Of a stretch of 64,000 nt of DNA, positions 36,502-47,799 are shown piece after piece. The notes under the pieces are model-generated. The model searched no databases, was not told where the DNA came from, and saw only the letters and a list, made by a program, of their open reading frames with translations. Numbering within the stretch: the first letter of the stretch is position 1; every line of letters starts with the position of its first letter. This DNA comes from Gluconacetobacter aggeris. Its GTDB lineage: Bacteria; Pseudomonadota; Alphaproteobacteria; Acetobacterales; Acetobacteraceae. Both the position numbers and the translations under genes were made by a program. The stretch covers positions 372,001-436,000 of the forward strand of contig NZ_JABEQD010000001.1 of NCBI RefSeq assembly GCF_014174395.1, in the 5' to 3' direction.

Positions 36502-36747
36502 CGCACCCAAATCCCTTCTGTGAAATCTACCCGGAACTTGCGCCGGACAGGTGTTGCGAAACGGTCTAACGGACCAGCGACCAGAACCGGGCCCTGAAGG
36601 GCCCCCAATTGCCAGAACGCTTGACGTCGTTGCGTAACCTCAGAGGGCCAGTGGCACGTGCGTTGTTGCGTGGAGAGCGCATATGGGGGCAAAGCACCTT
36701 GCGCGCAACAGAAAAATCGTCCCCTGCGCATGTTTTTTCGCTAGGTA
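36502..36747 (-). promoter_or_regulatory. Long structured leader upstream of the decarboxylase gene
   Basis: About 245 bp between the divergent decarboxylase and YihY genes. Reading toward the decarboxylase it holds TTGCGCGCAA (36699-36708), a GGGCCC-TTCA-GGGCCC hairpin (36590-36605) and GGTC-CGTTA-GACC (36565-36577). The ribosome-binding site lies close to the start codon. Alphaproteobacterial ODC genes often carry a conserved speF-type leader; whether this is one was not tested. No convincing gene is present. Confidence 0.4.
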
Positions 36748-36819
36748 GTGCAAACCCGCCGGGCGATGGCCGCCCGCCACGGGGCGCACGCCGCCCCACA
36801 CCGGACCGACGGAGCGAAC

Positions 36820-37743
36820 TTGATCGTCCTGCAGCCAGACAAACCCGATCATCTTGCCGATACGACCCCTGATCTGAGGCGACTCTGGCGGCCGGTCCTG
36901 CGCCGCATGCTCCATAACCTGACATCGGACCAGATCACCCTGGCCGCGGCGGGGTGCGCGTTCTATGCGACGCTGTCCCTGTTCCCGGCCATCAGCACCC
37001 TGATCTCGATCTACGGGCTGGTGCTGGACCCGGACACGGTGGAGCCGCAGCTCGACCTGCTGCGGCACCTGCTGCCGCCCTCGGCCTTCACCCTGATCGG
37101 GGAACGGATCCACACGCTGGCGGCCGAACCCCATTCCTCGCTGACGCTCAACCTGATCATATCCACCACCATCGCACTATGGTCGGCCTCGGCCGCCACG
37201 CGCTCGATCATCGCCGCCGTCAATATCGCCTATGGCACCACCGAGACACGGGGCTTCATCCGGTTCCAGATGGTGGCGCTGGGCATGACGCTGTGCGCGA
37301 TCTGCGGCGCGGTGCTGACGCTGGCGGTCATGGTGGCACTGCCGGTCCTGATCAATTTCATCCCCGAACGGCTGGGCCTGGCACCGCCGCCCTGGTCGAT
37401 CGAACTGCTGGTGCAGATGGGCGGCCCGCTGCTGCTGCTGCTGTTCGTCCTCGTGGCCTGCACGCTGCTCTACCGGCTCGGACCCAGCCGCCCGGCCGCC
37501 CCCTGGCGCCGCATCCTGCCCGGCTCCTGCGCGGCAACCCTGATCTGGATCGTCACCTCGGTCGGGGTTTCGTACTATATCGGCACCGTTGCCACCTACA
37601 ACGCCACGTACGGGCCATTAGGCGCGGTGGTGGCGACGATGATGTGGTTCTTCGTGACCGCCTATGTCGTCATGCTGGGCGCGGAACTGAACGCGGGGCT
37701 GGAAGAAGAAATGGAACAGGCCCGCTCCGCCAAGCCCCAGTAA
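36820..37743 (+). CDS. YihY/BrkB family inner-membrane protein
   Basis: About 307 residues with six membrane segments and the family motifs 'AAGCAFYATLSLFPAIST', 'LWSASAATRSIIAAVNIAYG' and 'GPLGAVVATMMWFFVTAYV'. 'MLGAELNAGLEEEM' is at the C-terminus. It was long mis-annotated as ribonuclease BN; function is unknown, and membrane transport or envelope roles have been proposed. The start is uncertain: the TTG at 36820 has GGAG five bases upstream and fits the family length, while GTG 36748 and ATG 36766 are also open. It is convergent with rlpA. Confidence 0.87.
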   Translation: MIVLQPDKPDHLADTTPDLRRLWRPVLRRMLHNLTSDQITLAAAGCAFYATLSLFPAISTLISIYGLVLDPDTVEPQLDLLRHLLPPSAFTLIGERIHTLAAEPHSSLTLNLIISTTIALWSASAATRSIIAAVNIAYGTTETRGFIRFQMVALGMTLCAICGAVLTLAVMVALPVLINFIPERLGLAPPPWSIELLVQMGGPLLLLLFVLVACTLLYRLGPSRPAAPWRRILPGSCAATLIWIVTSVGVSYYIGTVATYNATYGPLGAVVATMMWFFVTAYVVMLGAELNAGLEEEMEQARSAKPQ

Positions 37744-37820
37744 CCGCCCCGGCAACAGGCGGTTTCAAAAGCCCCGCTGGCGGCGGCAAGGCCGGCCCGC
37801 CGACGACCAGTCCCAACCGG

Positions 37821-38474
37821 TCAGCGGCGGTGGGCAGCGTCCGTCACGCGGCGCGCCGCATGCGGCCCGGCGGCGGCAATGGCATCCGCGCTGCTGTCCG
37901 AGGCTTCGGCCTGCGCGACTTCAACGGGCGAAGCCGGTTGAATCACGACATGGGCGGTCCCGGCATTGAGCATCCCCAATTGTGCCGCCGCGGCAGGGGA
38001 CAGGTCGATAATGCGGCGACCGAGGAACGGGCCACGGTCATTCACCGTCACCACCACCGAACGACCGGTATCCTGCGAGCGCACCAGCACCCGCGTCCCC
38101 ATCGGCAGGGTCGGATGCGCGGCCGTCAGCGCCCTGGGGTCGAAATTGCTGCCCGACGAGGTCCGGCGCGCCACCTCGTGGCGTGGACGGCGCGCATGGC
38201 CGTACCAACTGGCCACCCCCTGCTCGGACCAGGCGAGCGCGGACCGGCTGGCGGCCGCCAGCGCGTGCGACCGCCGCGCCAGCGCCGCGCGGACCGAGGC
38301 CGCCCACGCCGTCACGGGGCGGCCATCGGCCCCAGGGGCCTGGGCATCGGACATCGCGGTATCGGACGATGCGCGCACCGGCACCGTATCCGCCCCCTCC
38401 GTCCCGTCATGGGCAGAGGCGGCCGACACGAAGAAAACGAGGCAGAGCAGCGACAGCATCGCCTGGCCACCCAT
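37821..38474 (-). CDS. rlpA: RlpA-like septal/periplasmic lytic transglycosylase
   Basis: 218 residues. A signal peptide ('MGGQAMLSLLCLVFFVSAASA') precedes an Ala-rich linker (about 25-80). The double-psi beta-barrel domain (about 85-170) follows, with 'GVASWYGHA', 'TLPMGTRVLVRSQDTGRSV', 'NDRGPF' (the catalytic Asp motif) and 'IDLSPAAAAQLGM'. RlpA cleaves naked peptidoglycan glycan strands. There is no lipobox cysteine and no C-terminal SPOR domain, so it is the short soluble form. The ATG at 38474 is chosen because AGGA sits about six bases upstream; an ATG two codons earlier is too close to it. Confidence 0.9.
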   Translation of the reverse strand: MGGQAMLSLLCLVFFVSAASAHDGTEGADTVPVRASSDTAMSDAQAPGADGRPVTAWAASVRAALARRSHALAAASRSALAWSEQGVASWYGHARRPRHEVARRTSSGSNFDPRALTAAHPTLPMGTRVLVRSQDTGRSVVVTVNDRGPFLGRRIIDLSPAAAAQLGMLNAGTAHVVIQPASPVEVAQAEASDSSADAIAAAGPHAARRVTDAAHRR

Positions 38475-38789
38475 TCGCATTCCTCGTCGTGTCCGGTGCA
38501 GTTCCAATGCGTTTTCAGTCCTCTTCGGATCAATCGGCCAGTATCGGGTTACAATAAAGCAGTCCCGCGACCGTTGAGTCCAGTTTTTTCCATCACGATA
38601 CCGGTGCAACAGTCCGAGAAGATTCGGCGCCGCCCCGGTTTTCCCGTGCCGTCGGCATTTGCACCGTCAATTATGGCAATTTTCAGCCTTCATTACTGCC
38701 GCCCCTGATACAGGGCTGCGGCAGGGCCGCCGCACCCGGCCATGATCATTCTCTTGGAACCGGCCGAAGGTCGTGCTACGGCGCCTGTG
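38475..38789. other. Divergent promoter region of rlpA and aroQ
   Basis: About 315 bp with no supported gene. It must contain the promoters for the leftward rlpA and the rightward aroQ-accB-accC operon. AT-richer patches lie at about 38535-38600 and 38665-38700, but no -35/-10 pair or hairpin stands out clearly. Confidence 0.35.
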
Positions 38790-39248
38790 ATGATAAAGCG
38801 CCCTCTGATCGCGGTCCTGAACGGGCCCAACCTGAACATGCTCGGAATGCGCCAGCCCGAAGTCTATGGTCGCGCGACCCTGGACGACGTGGAACAGATC
38901 TGCATCCAGGCCGCCGAGCGCCTGGATGTCGCCATCGACTTCCGCCAGACCAACGGCGAGGGCGAGCTGGTGTCATGGGTGCAGGAATGCCGCAACCGCG
39001 CGCAGGGGATCGTTATCAATCCGGCCGCCTACGGCCACACTTCAATCGCCCTGCTCGATGCGCTCCTGGCCGTCGAGCTGCCGGTGATCGAGGTCCATAT
39101 CTCCAACATTCACCGCCGCGAAGAATTCCGCCATCATACCTATTGCTCCCGGGCCGCCGCAGGAATCATCTGCGGTCTGGGCGTGCGTGGCTATGCAATG
39201 GCGCTTCAGGCGATGACAGACATGATTCTGGACGAGAACGATCGATGA
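38790..39248 (+). CDS. aroQ: 3-dehydroquinate dehydratase, type II
   Basis: Shikimate-pathway enzyme converting 3-dehydroquinate to 3-dehydroshikimate by trans elimination. 152 residues with 'VLNGPNLNMLGMRQPEVYG', 'DFRQTNGEGELVSWVQE', 'INPAAYGHTSIALLDAL', 'EVHISNIHRREEFRHHTYCS' and 'GVRGYAMALQAM'. These include the active-site Asn, Tyr and His blocks. ATG at 38790 is taken because the protein then begins 'MIKRPLIAVLNGPN' like the family; the frame is open 16 codons upstream. It overlaps accB by four bases (ATGA), a grouping seen in many proteobacteria. Confidence 0.95.
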   Translation: MIKRPLIAVLNGPNLNMLGMRQPEVYGRATLDDVEQICIQAAERLDVAIDFRQTNGEGELVSWVQECRNRAQGIVINPAAYGHTSIALLDALLAVELPVIEVHISNIHRREEFRHHTYCSRAAAGIICGLGVRGYAMALQAMTDMILDENDR

Positions 39249-39691
39249 GCCGACTGCTCGTGGACGCGGATGCCATTCGGGCATTGGCTGAAATTCTGAC
39301 CGAAACCGGCCTGACCGAGATCGAGATCGCGGAGAAGGACAACCGCATCCGCGTTGCCCGCGCCGCGCCCGGCGTGGTCCATGCCGTGCCGGCGGCGGCT
39401 CCCCTCGCCGCCCCGGCCCCGGCCGCCGCCGCCGCGCCGGCCGACCCGGCCAAGCATCCGGGCGCCGTCACCAGCCCGATGGTCGGCGTGGCCTACCTGA
39501 CGCCCGATCCCAGCGCGCCCCCCTTCGTCACCGAAGGGCAGAGCGTCACCGCCGGGCAGACCCTGATGCTGATCGAGGCGATGAAGACCTTCAATCAGAT
39601 CAAGGCCCCCCGCGCCGGCACGCTGAAGCAGTTGCTGGTCGTGTCGGGCGATCCGGTCGAGTTCGGCGAAGTCCTGGCCATCATAGAGTAA
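39245..39691 (+). CDS. accB: Acetyl-CoA carboxylase biotin carboxyl carrier protein
   Basis: 148-residue BCCP. The N-terminal part starts '[20 protein letters not shown]', followed by a Pro/Ala-rich flexible linker (about 42-75). The biotinyl domain carries the canonical 'EAMKTFN', where Lys114 takes biotin through BirA. The 'thumb' segment precedes it ('[18 protein letters not shown]'). The start overlaps the aroQ stop and accC begins two bases after its stop, so the three genes are one operon. It feeds malonyl-CoA synthesis together with AccC and AccAD, the latter not in this window. Confidence 0.96.
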   Translation: MSRLLVDADAIRALAEILTETGLTEIEIAEKDNRIRVARAAPGVVHAVPAAAPLAAPAPAAAAAPADPAKHPGAVTSPMVGVAYLTPDPSAPPFVTEGQSVTAGQTLMLIEAMKTFNQIKAPRAGTLKQLLVVSGDPVEFGEVLAIIE

Positions 39692-39692
39692 G

Positions 39693-41045
<1,353 letters not shown>

Positions 41046-41060
41046 GATTGAGGCATACCC

Positions 41061-41175
41061 AGGGCTCTGCCCTGGACCCGGCAGGGCCTGAGGCCCTGCA
41101 CCACAATCATTTGATAACGAATGGGTTTCCAAACGGCATCTGCCCTTTGGTGGGTCAAGGGCAACGCGCCCTTGG
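41061..41175. repeat. R2 interspersed repeat, copy 2 (inverted), with extra hairpins
   Basis: The right part, 41106-41174, is the reverse complement of 11162-11231. It shares TGATAACGAATGGGTTTCC (differing by one base) and CTGCCCTTTGGTGGGTCAAG. The left part adds AGGGC-tct-GCCCT and GCAGGGCCT-g-AGGCCCTGC hairpins not present in copy 1. It lies between accC and the convergent FUSC gene. Confidence 0.8.
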
Positions 41176-41197
41176 CAACGCCGGTCTTTCGGCGAAA

Positions 41198-43438
41198 CTA
41201 CCCGAAAGCGGTGTCCAGATACGGGCTCGACGCGTCGAAGAACATCCGATTGGTGTCCAGCTCGTAGGAAATCACGTTCAGGCTGGCCAGGGCGCGGTCC
41301 ATTTCCATCCGCACGCCCAGATTGTCTTCGTGCCCGGCCTGGGCCGCGATCCGCTGGCTGGCCAGCTTGGCCGCGCGCGCGGTGCGGCCGTAATGGCCGC
41401 CATAGCGGCCGCTGAACTGCTCCATGCGGCCCATCATGGCCTCGATCACCTGGGTAGCGGCGACCGGCAGCAGGTTGCGCGCCAGGATGCGGCGCAGGCG
41501 GATGATGTTCAGGCCGATCGTCATCGCCGAGAGCGTGCCTTGCAGATAGGCGTCGATCACCGGCTCCGGCGTCTCGCCGGCATTGGTCAGCAGCCGCACG
41601 AAACGGTCCACGTTCCGTTCGACGACGAAGATGGTGGTGGGCAGGCTGGGCGCCCGCGCCACATGCCGCAGCCCCTTCAGGATCTCGCTGCGCATCTGCC
41701 AGCGCATGGCATTGGTGTCGTTGGGCAGCACCAGCCGGAACGACCACATCGCGTACCACAGCGCCAGGATCAGCGGCATGGCGGTATTGAAGAAGGTGAT
41801 TTCGTCCAGTCGCCCCTGATTGTCCGGGCCAATCAGGATGGGCAGGAACAAATTGTAGGATACGGCGGCCAGGATGATAGTGGGATAGGCGAACGCCAGC
41901 CCGCCCGCCAGCATCGGCAGGCTGAGGCACAGGGCCAGGACTTCGAAGGTCGATGGCGTCGCCAGCGTCCACAGCACCAGCACCGCCGATATCCCCACCG
42001 CCCACAGCGCCCCGGTCAGGAAGGCCTGCGTCGCCAGCGCCGGCTTCTCCAGCGTCGAGAACAGGCTGCACACGATCGAGACGAACATCAGGAACAGCAG
42101 CCCGACCGACCAGCCGGTCGCAATCCAGATCACCCCGGCCCCGAAGATCGTGATCGAGGCGCGCAGACTGTTGGCGCCCGCCAGCCGCCAGTCGCGGAAC
42201 GTCTTGATCCGATAGTGGAAATGATCGTGCGGCAAGGGATGCATGCTGGCTTCGAACTGGGTGATCGCCCCTTCCAGATCCTCCAGCATGGCATCGAGCG
42301 CATGATGCAGCATGCGCTGCCATTGCAGGCCGCGCGCCTCGTCCTCGCTCGCCGGGGCCCGGCTGTCGCTGCCCATCTCCTCGCCCAGCGAATCCGCGAT
42401 CGCCTGCCGGCAGGTGGCGCGCAATCCCGCCAGTTGCAGCAGGCTGGGCTGGACATCGCCGGCCTGCAGCCGCGCGGGCAGGGCCAGCAGGAACGTCCGC
42501 ACGGATGCGGCCGTCGTGCTGAAGACATCGCCCTGCACATGGCCAGGCATGTGCAGCAGCGCCGATAGGTCCAGCCCGCGTGACAGCAGCACCGCCACGC
42601 GCGCCAGCGCGGCGCGGGCATGGTCGCCCTCATGCCCGTGATGGCGCCCCAGTTCCACCTCGGCGAACTCGATCTGGTCGCTCAAGGTGGTGATGGTCGA
42701 AAACACGCCCCGCGCGCGCGTCAGGGCCTGCCCGTCGCCCCCCAGCAGGTCCGACAGCGCGCGGGCGGCGCCGTCGATGGCAGTCAGGAAATTGTGCGAC
42801 AGCCGGTCGCGCGCCCGTTCCCCCAGCCGGAACTGGAACAGCGACGAGACCGAACTTTCCAGCACGATGCCCAGCACGATATAGGTCGCGCGCGCCATGG
42901 CGATGGCGAAGATATGCTGCGGATCGGCAATGCCATCCAGCGCGATGATGGCGTAGGTGAAGCCGCTGGCCCGCATCCCGTGGATGCGATAGTTGGTCAT
43001 GGTGGCCGGCCCCGGCAGCAGCGTGCCCACGAAGCAGAACAACCCGATCCCGACCGCCAGCAGCAGGATGAACAGCAGCGGCTGCTGCGGGCAGGCCGCC
43101 ACCAGCGCCACGGCGAAGAGCGTGCCGACGACCATGCCGAACAGATGCCAGCGTGCCTTGGCCACGCTCTTGCCGCGCGTGCCCTGTGCGACCATCCACA
43201 CCGTCAGGGCTGCCCATTGGGGGCTGCCCAGTTCCCACCACAGCGCGATGCCCAGGGCGATCAGCGAAGTGATCGTGGTCCGCAGCGCATAGCCGAATGT
43301 CAGCAGGTCGGGGGCGAAGAGCCAGCGCAGATGGTCCTGCCGGCGGGGAACCCCCGACCAGAGCTGGGACCAGAGATCGCGCAGCCGGGCCAGATCAGGG
43401 GTCAGCGACGGCTCGCGACTATTCATCCCGGCATCCAT
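41198..43438 (-). CDS. FUSC-family inner-membrane protein (aromatic acid exporter-like)
   Basis: About 746 residues with two blocks of membrane segments (about 40-190 and 410-560), each followed by a large cytoplasmic helical domain. This is the layout of YccS/AaeB FUSC proteins. Landmarks are 'RTTITSLIALGIALWWELGS', 'QWAALTVWMVAQGTRGKS', 'FGAGVIWIATGWSVGLLFLM' and 'TATPSTFEVLALCLSLPMLA'-like text near the second block. Such proteins export aromatic carboxylic acids or related compounds, usually with an AaeA membrane-fusion partner that is absent here. The start is unclear: ATGs at 43438 and 43426 are both plausible. A reduced R3 element lies just upstream. Confidence 0.85.
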   Translation of the reverse strand: MDAGMNSREPSLTPDLARLRDLWSQLWSGVPRRQDHLRWLFAPDLLTFGYALRTTITSLIALGIALWWELGSPQWAALTVWMVAQGTRGKSVAKARWHLFGMVVGTLFAVALVAACPQQPLLFILLLAVGIGLFCFVGTLLPGPATMTNYRIHGMRASGFTYAIIALDGIADPQHIFAIAMARATYIVLGIVLESSVSSLFQFRLGERARDRLSHNFLTAIDGAARALSDLLGGDGQALTRARGVFSTITTLSDQIEFAEVELGRHHGHEGDHARAALARVAVLLSRGLDLSALLHMPGHVQGDVFSTTAASVRTFLLALPARLQAGDVQPSLLQLAGLRATCRQAIADSLGEEMGSDSRAPASEDEARGLQWQRMLHHALDAMLEDLEGAITQFEASMHPLPHDHFHYRIKTFRDWRLAGANSLRASITIFGAGVIWIATGWSVGLLFLMFVSIVCSLFSTLEKPALATQAFLTGALWAVGISAVLVLWTLATPSTFEVLALCLSLPMLAGGLAFAYPTIILAAVSYNLFLPILIGPDNQGRLDEITFFNTAMPLILALWYAMWSFRLVLPNDTNAMRWQMRSEILKGLRHVARAPSLPTTIFVVERNVDRFVRLLTNAGETPEPVIDAYLQGTLSAMTIGLNIIRLRRILARNLLPVAATQVIEAMMGRMEQFSGRYGGHYGRTARAAKLASQRIAAQAGHEDNLGVRMEMDRALASLNVISYELDTNRMFFDASSPYLDTAFG

Positions 43439-43486
43439 GCTCCTGCACTGCACCCGCCGCCGGACGGCGGTTTCACGTCCTCTCCT

Positions 43487-43545
43487 GGAGCCTGACCGAA
43501 AATGCGCGCTGGCGGCGATCCGGCGCGCGTTTACGGTCAGGCTCC
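43487..43545. repeat. R3 interspersed repeat, internally deleted copy
   Basis: GGAGCCTGACCG and CGGTCAGGCTCC are perfect 12-bp terminal inverted repeats. Inside is the R3 left part, AATGCGCGCTGG..GGCGATCCGGCGCG, but the middle and right of the full element are missing. It lies between apt and the FUSC gene. Confidence 0.8.
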
Positions 43546-43651
43546 TCAATCACCATTAGATCACCGCGCCATCCGCCGACAGTACAGGGAACCGAATAAC
43601 AGAGGTCACGAAACCGCATTCCCCCGGCCGCCGAAGCGGCCGGGGGCAGCG

Positions 43652-44182
43652 TCATTCGTCGTACGAGACCAGGGCCTTGACCGGCACATCCAGCCGCGCC
43701 CGCCCGCCCAGCGCGGTCAGCTCCACCAGCACCGAGGCCCCCACGACATTCGCGCCGACCTTGCGCAGCAGCGCGATCGAGGCCGCGAGCGTGCCGCCGG
43801 TCGCCAGCAGGTCGTCCATCACCACCACCCGCTGGCCGGGCACGATGGCATCGGCCTGGATGTGCAGCGTGTCGCTGCCATATTCCAGCTCGTAGGAGTG
43901 GGATACCGTCTCGCCCGGCAGCTTGCCCGGCTTGCGCAGCATCACCAGGCCGCAGCCCAGCCGGCTGGCCAGCGGGGCGGCGGTCAGGAACCCGCGGGAT
44001 TCGATGGCGGCCAGCATGTCCGGCGCCCAGGGGGCGACCGCATGCGTCACCCGCCCCATCGCCACCTGCCACGCATCCGCGTTCCGCATCAGGGTGGAGA
44101 TATCGTAGAACAGGATACCCGGCTTCGGAAAATCCGGAATGCCGCGAATGTGCTGCTTCAGGTCCATCGTGGCGGTCGTCAT
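43652..44182 (-). CDS. apt: Adenine phosphoribosyltransferase
   Basis: Purine-salvage enzyme making AMP from adenine and PRPP. About 176 residues with '[20 protein letters not shown]', the APT-specific '[21 protein letters not shown]' in two pieces, '[23 protein letters not shown]' in two pieces, and the PRPP loop '[13 protein letters not shown]'. Several starts are possible (44200, 44182, 44167), and none has a strong ribosome-binding site; 44182 is a compromise. The frame extends upstream without family similarity. It follows the Bcr/CflA gene on the same strand. Confidence 0.93.
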   Translation of the reverse strand: MTTATMDLKQHIRGIPDFPKPGILFYDISTLMRNADAWQVAMGRVTHAVAPWAPDMLAAIESRGFLTAAPLASRLGCGLVMLRKPGKLPGETVSHSYELEYGSDTLHIQADAIVPGQRVVVMDDLLATGGTLAASIALLRKVGANVVGASVLVELTALGGRARLDVPVKALVSYDE

Positions 44183-44331
44183 GTCCGTGTCCAAATCCAT
44201 CCCGTAATAAACCGAATTCCATGGCGAAAGCCGGCCAGGACCTGTCGTCCGGGCCGGAAAAACCGCCGTGCTGTAGCTAGCCCGCCGCCGCCATCGCCCG
44301 CAAGCCCGGCGGCGGCCGGCATCAATGGATA

Positions 44332-45663
44332 TCAATGGACCAGGGGCGGGGCGCCCGGTGCCTCTCCATCCATATGGACCGTCCCGGCCGCCTCGCCCGC
44401 CGGGCGCGCGGGCCGCAGCAGGACCATCAGCAGCATGATGACGGCCCCCATCAGCATCACGCCCGCCATCGGCACCGGCGTGGTGCGCGGCAGCATGCCG
44501 ACAAAGGCGCCGGCGAGGGCACCCAGCACATATTGCAGCGTGCCGATGAAGGCCGAGGCGCTGCCCGCCTGGCGCGGATGGTCGGCCATCGCCCCCACGG
44601 CCGCATTCGGCCCGATGATGCCGGTCGTGCCCAGCGCGACCATCATCGCCAGGATCAGCGGCACCAGGGCGATCCCGTGCGGCACCGCCCCGCCCCGGAT
44701 CGCGAACGCCATGACGACCGACACCGCCAGCATCCCCACCGTGCCCAGCACGGCGGTACCCACCGACATGCCGAGAATCCGCCCGGCATCGATCCGCCCC
44801 ACCAGCACGCCATTGAGCTGCGAGGCCCCGATCATGCAGGCGGCGAACACCCCGAACAGCATGCCGAACCCGGCCGGCGTAAAGCCGAACAGATGGATGA
44901 AGACCGACGGCGCCGCCGACAGGTAGGTGAACGACATGAAAGCACCGAATCCGGCAATCATGGCATTGGTGATGAACCCCCGGTCGCGCGCCAGCGTCAC
45001 ATAACGGGTGGCCAGCGCAAGCGGGGAGAGAATGCTGCGCTCGCGCTCCGGCAGGGTTTCGGGCAGCACCCGCGCCACCAGCACGGTACAGACCAGCCCA
45101 TAGACCGCCGAGGCCCAGAAGATCGACCGCCAGGAGGTGAACGACAGCACGAAGCCGCCGAGCGTCGGCGCCAGCACCGGCACCACCCCCATGACCAGCA
45201 CCAGCCGCGACATCAGGCGCGCGGCCTCGTTGCCGTAGGAGATGTCGCGCACGCAGGCGCTGGGAATCACCAGGCTGGCCGACGCCCCCAGCGACGCCAG
45301 CAGGCGAAAGCTGGAAAAGGTCCAGATATCGCCCGCCATGGCGCAGCCGACCGAGGCCAGCGTATAGACCAGCGTGCCGAGCAGCATGGGCATGCGCCGC
45401 CCGAACCGGTCGGACAGCGGCCCCATCGTGATCTGCCCGATCGCCAGGCCGACGAACCAGATCGCCAGAGTCATTTCCGCCGAGCCCGCCGGGGCGTGCA
45501 GCGACGCTTCCAGCGCCGGGAAGGCGGGAAGGTAGATATCCGTCGATACCGGCCCCACAGCCGTCAGAAACCCAAGCAGGATGGCGATCCAGTTCATGGG
45601 CCGGGAAGCGGAGGCGGTGGCAGGGGCATCGTCGGATCTCGCGGCTATCGCGGATGGCGCCAT
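44332..45663 (-). CDS. Bcr/CflA-type multidrug efflux MFS transporter
   Basis: 443 residues with 12 membrane segments. The drug:H+ antiporter pattern is visible in '[20 protein letters not shown]', motif A '[17 protein letters not shown]' and '[23 protein letters not shown]' in two parts, the last like the Bcr motif C region. ATG at 45663 is preferred because GGAG lies eight bases upstream; GTG three codons earlier is also open. Bcr/CflA proteins export bicyclomycin, chloramphenicol, sulfonamides or small metabolites. Specificity unknown. It is upstream of apt on the same strand, with 149 bp between. Confidence 0.9.
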   Translation of the reverse strand: MAPSAIAARSDDAPATASASRPMNWIAILLGFLTAVGPVSTDIYLPAFPALEASLHAPAGSAEMTLAIWFVGLAIGQITMGPLSDRFGRRMPMLLGTLVYTLASVGCAMAGDIWTFSSFRLLASLGASASLVIPSACVRDISYGNEAARLMSRLVLVMGVVPVLAPTLGGFVLSFTSWRSIFWASAVYGLVCTVLVARVLPETLPERERSILSPLALATRYVTLARDRGFITNAMIAGFGAFMSFTYLSAAPSVFIHLFGFTPAGFGMLFGVFAACMIGASQLNGVLVGRIDAGRILGMSVGTAVLGTVGMLAVSVVMAFAIRGGAVPHGIALVPLILAMMVALGTTGIIGPNAAVGAMADHPRQAGSASAFIGTLQYVLGALAGAFVGMLPRTTPVPMAGVMLMGAVIMLLMVLLRPARPAGEAAGTVHMDGEAPGAPPLVH

Positions 45664-45841
45664 CAGCGGCACTCCATGTAGAGATCGTCGGGACCTACTA
45701 TCTCAGCGTGTCACCGTTTTTCATCATATAAATACTGTAAGGCTGCATTTCGCCGGACGCTGTGCATACGCGCAACAGCCCCGGCAAGGCGGCTCGTATC
45801 CCCGGATCAGACGGGCGGAACAGGGCTACAAAGTGGCGCGT

Positions 45842-46534
45842 TCACGGCACCTCCGGGGCATTGTCCCGCGACGCCATGCGCCGCGCCAGCCACAGGCCCA
45901 GCGCGCCGGACCCGGCGAACAGCACCGCCGCCAGCGCCACCTGCCAGCCATGGCCGATCCGCGCCCCGCCGCCCAGCAGCACGAACACCACCGTCTGCGG
46001 CAGGCTGCCCAGCAGCGTCGCCAGCACGAACGGCACGAACCCCGCCCCCGAAACCCCGGCCAGCAGGTTGAGCATCAGGGCCGAGCCCACGGGCAGCAGG
46101 CGGATGGTCAGGATGGCGGTGAAGGGATGCGCCGTGACGAACCCGTCCAGCCGGGCCAGGCGCCCGGCCAGGCGCCGCCGCACGCTGGCCCGCCCCACTC
46201 CGCGCGCCCAGCCGAACCCGCTGACCGCCCCCGCCAGCGTGGCAAGGCTGGCCAGCACGATGCCCTCGGCCGCGCCGTACGACACGCCGGCGGCGAAGCA
46301 GACCAGTTGGCGCGGCAGCCCCACGGCACAGATCGCCGAACCGGCCAGCAGAAAGACCAGCCGCCCGCCCATGCCGTCGCGCAGCAGCGCGGTATCGCCC
46401 AGCACGCCCCGCAGGCCGGGCGCGTAGCGCAGGGCCATCCCCACCGCCACGCAGGCGGCCACCATCAGCGCCGGTCGCGCCAGCACGGCCAGACCATCGG
46501 CACGGGAAGACGGGGCAACGAGGCGATCGGTCAC
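45842..46534 (-). CDS. VTT/TVP38-TMEM64 family membrane protein
   Basis: 230 residues with about six membrane segments and the VTT (DedA-superfamily) core 'AVGLPRQLVCFAAGVSYGAAEGIVLASL' in two parts. 'GRLARLDGFVTAHPFTAILT' and 'RLLPVGSALMLNLLAGVSG' are re-entrant-loop sequences typical of the family. Members are thought to act in lipid scrambling or undecaprenyl-phosphate or selenite handling; the specific role here is unknown. The start is GTG at 46534 with a weak ribosome-binding site. It is divergent from ctaA. Confidence 0.82.
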   Translation of the reverse strand: MTDRLVAPSSRADGLAVLARPALMVAACVAVGMALRYAPGLRGVLGDTALLRDGMGGRLVFLLAGSAICAVGLPRQLVCFAAGVSYGAAEGIVLASLATLAGAVSGFGWARGVGRASVRRRLAGRLARLDGFVTAHPFTAILTIRLLPVGSALMLNLLAGVSGAGFVPFVLATLLGSLPQTVVFVLLGGGARIGHGWQVALAAVLFAGSGALGLWLARRMASRDNAPEVP

Positions 46535-46698
46535 GCAGGGCGCCGGTCAGGACAGGGAAGGAAAGAGGCCACGGCGTCAGGTCCGATGCTGGAATCATTC
46601 ATGGCGTGACGGGAGGCGCCGCGCCCCGGCGGGCAACGCATGGGCCATGCACTAGCATCGGCTTGCGACCGGCGGCAAGGCGGGTCTAAATCCACCTC

Positions 46699-47799
46699 AT
46701 GTCCGCACACACCATCCCGCAATCCGCCGCCCGCCGCGACGGGGCCTCGTCCCTCTCGTCCCGCAACCGGCAGCGCATCTCCACCTGGCTGTTCGTCATC
46801 TGCTTCATGCTGATCGGCATGATCGCGCTGGGCGGCTATACGCGCCTGACGGGCTCGGGCCTGTCGATCATGGACTGGCGGCCGGTGACGGGCATCATCC
46901 CCCCGCTGTCCCATGCGGAATGGGAGCGCCAGTTCGCGCTGTACCAGACCATCCCGCAATACAAGATCCTGCATGACGGGTTCGGCCTGGCCGGGTTCCA
47001 GCAGATCTTCTGGGCGGAATGGACCCACCGGTTCTGGGGCCGGCTGATCGGCCTGGTGCTGCTGCTGCCCCTGATCTGGTTCGCGGTCACGGGCGCGCTG
47101 ACGCGCGGCCTGATCGCGCGGTTGCTGCTGTTCTTCGTGCTGGGCGGGCTGCAAGGGGCGGTGGGCTGGTTCATGGTCGCCTCGGGCTTCGACCAGAACA
47201 GCACGGCGGTCGAGCCGGTGCGGCTGGTGCTGCATCTGTGCTGCGCCTTCGCCCTCTATATCGCGATCCTGTGGACGGCGCTGTCGGTGCGCACGCCGGT
47301 CGCCCCCTTCATTCCCGCCACGGTCGCGGTGGTGCGCACCAGGCGGCTGGTCTGGGGCGCCACGTTCCTGATCGGCCTGACCATCATCGCCGGCGGCTTC
47401 ACCGCCGGCACGCATGCGGGCTTCGCCTACAACAGCTTCCCGTTGATGGAAGGGCACCTGGTCCCGCAGGGCTATGCCAAGCTGTCGCCGTTCTGGCTGA
47501 ACTGGTTCGCCAACATTCCCGCCGTCCAGTTCGACCACCGGCTGCTGGCCACCGTGACCGCGCTGGTCATCGGCGCCACCGTGCTGAGCGGCCTGCGCAC
47601 ACCGCAACTGGGCAAGCCCGCGCAGGACATCCTGATGCTCCTGGGCTGGGCGGTGCTGATCCAGTACGCGCTGGGCGTCACCACCCTGCTGCTGGTCGTG
47701 CCCGCCTGGGCCGGCACCGTGCACCAGACCTGGGGTGCCGTCCTGCTGACCGTCGCCATCGTGGCGCTGCACCGCCTGCGCGGCGTCGGCCGCGTCTGA
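46699..47799 (+). CDS. ctaA: Heme A synthase
   Basis: Oxidises heme O to heme A for aa3-type terminal oxidases. 366 residues with eight membrane segments and '[21 protein letters not shown]', '[21 protein letters not shown]', '[19 protein letters not shown]' and '[20 protein letters not shown]', including conserved histidines for heme. This is the long alphaproteobacterial/mitochondrial Cox15 type. A cytoplasmic Ser/Arg-rich N-terminus of about 25 residues comes first. Its stop codon directly abuts an R3 element, and the convergent trehalase gene follows. Confidence 0.96.
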   Translation: MSAHTIPQSAARRDGASSLSSRNRQRISTWLFVICFMLIGMIALGGYTRLTGSGLSIMDWRPVTGIIPPLSHAEWERQFALYQTIPQYKILHDGFGLAGFQQIFWAEWTHRFWGRLIGLVLLLPLIWFAVTGALTRGLIARLLLFFVLGGLQGAVGWFMVASGFDQNSTAVEPVRLVLHLCCAFALYIAILWTALSVRTPVAPFIPATVAVVRTRRLVWGATFLIGLTIIAGGFTAGTHAGFAYNSFPLMEGHLVPQGYAKLSPFWLNWFANIPAVQFDHRLLATVTALVIGATVLSGLRTPQLGKPAQDILMLLGWAVLIQYALGVTTLLLVVPAWAGTVHQTWGAVLLTVAIVALHRLRGVGRV

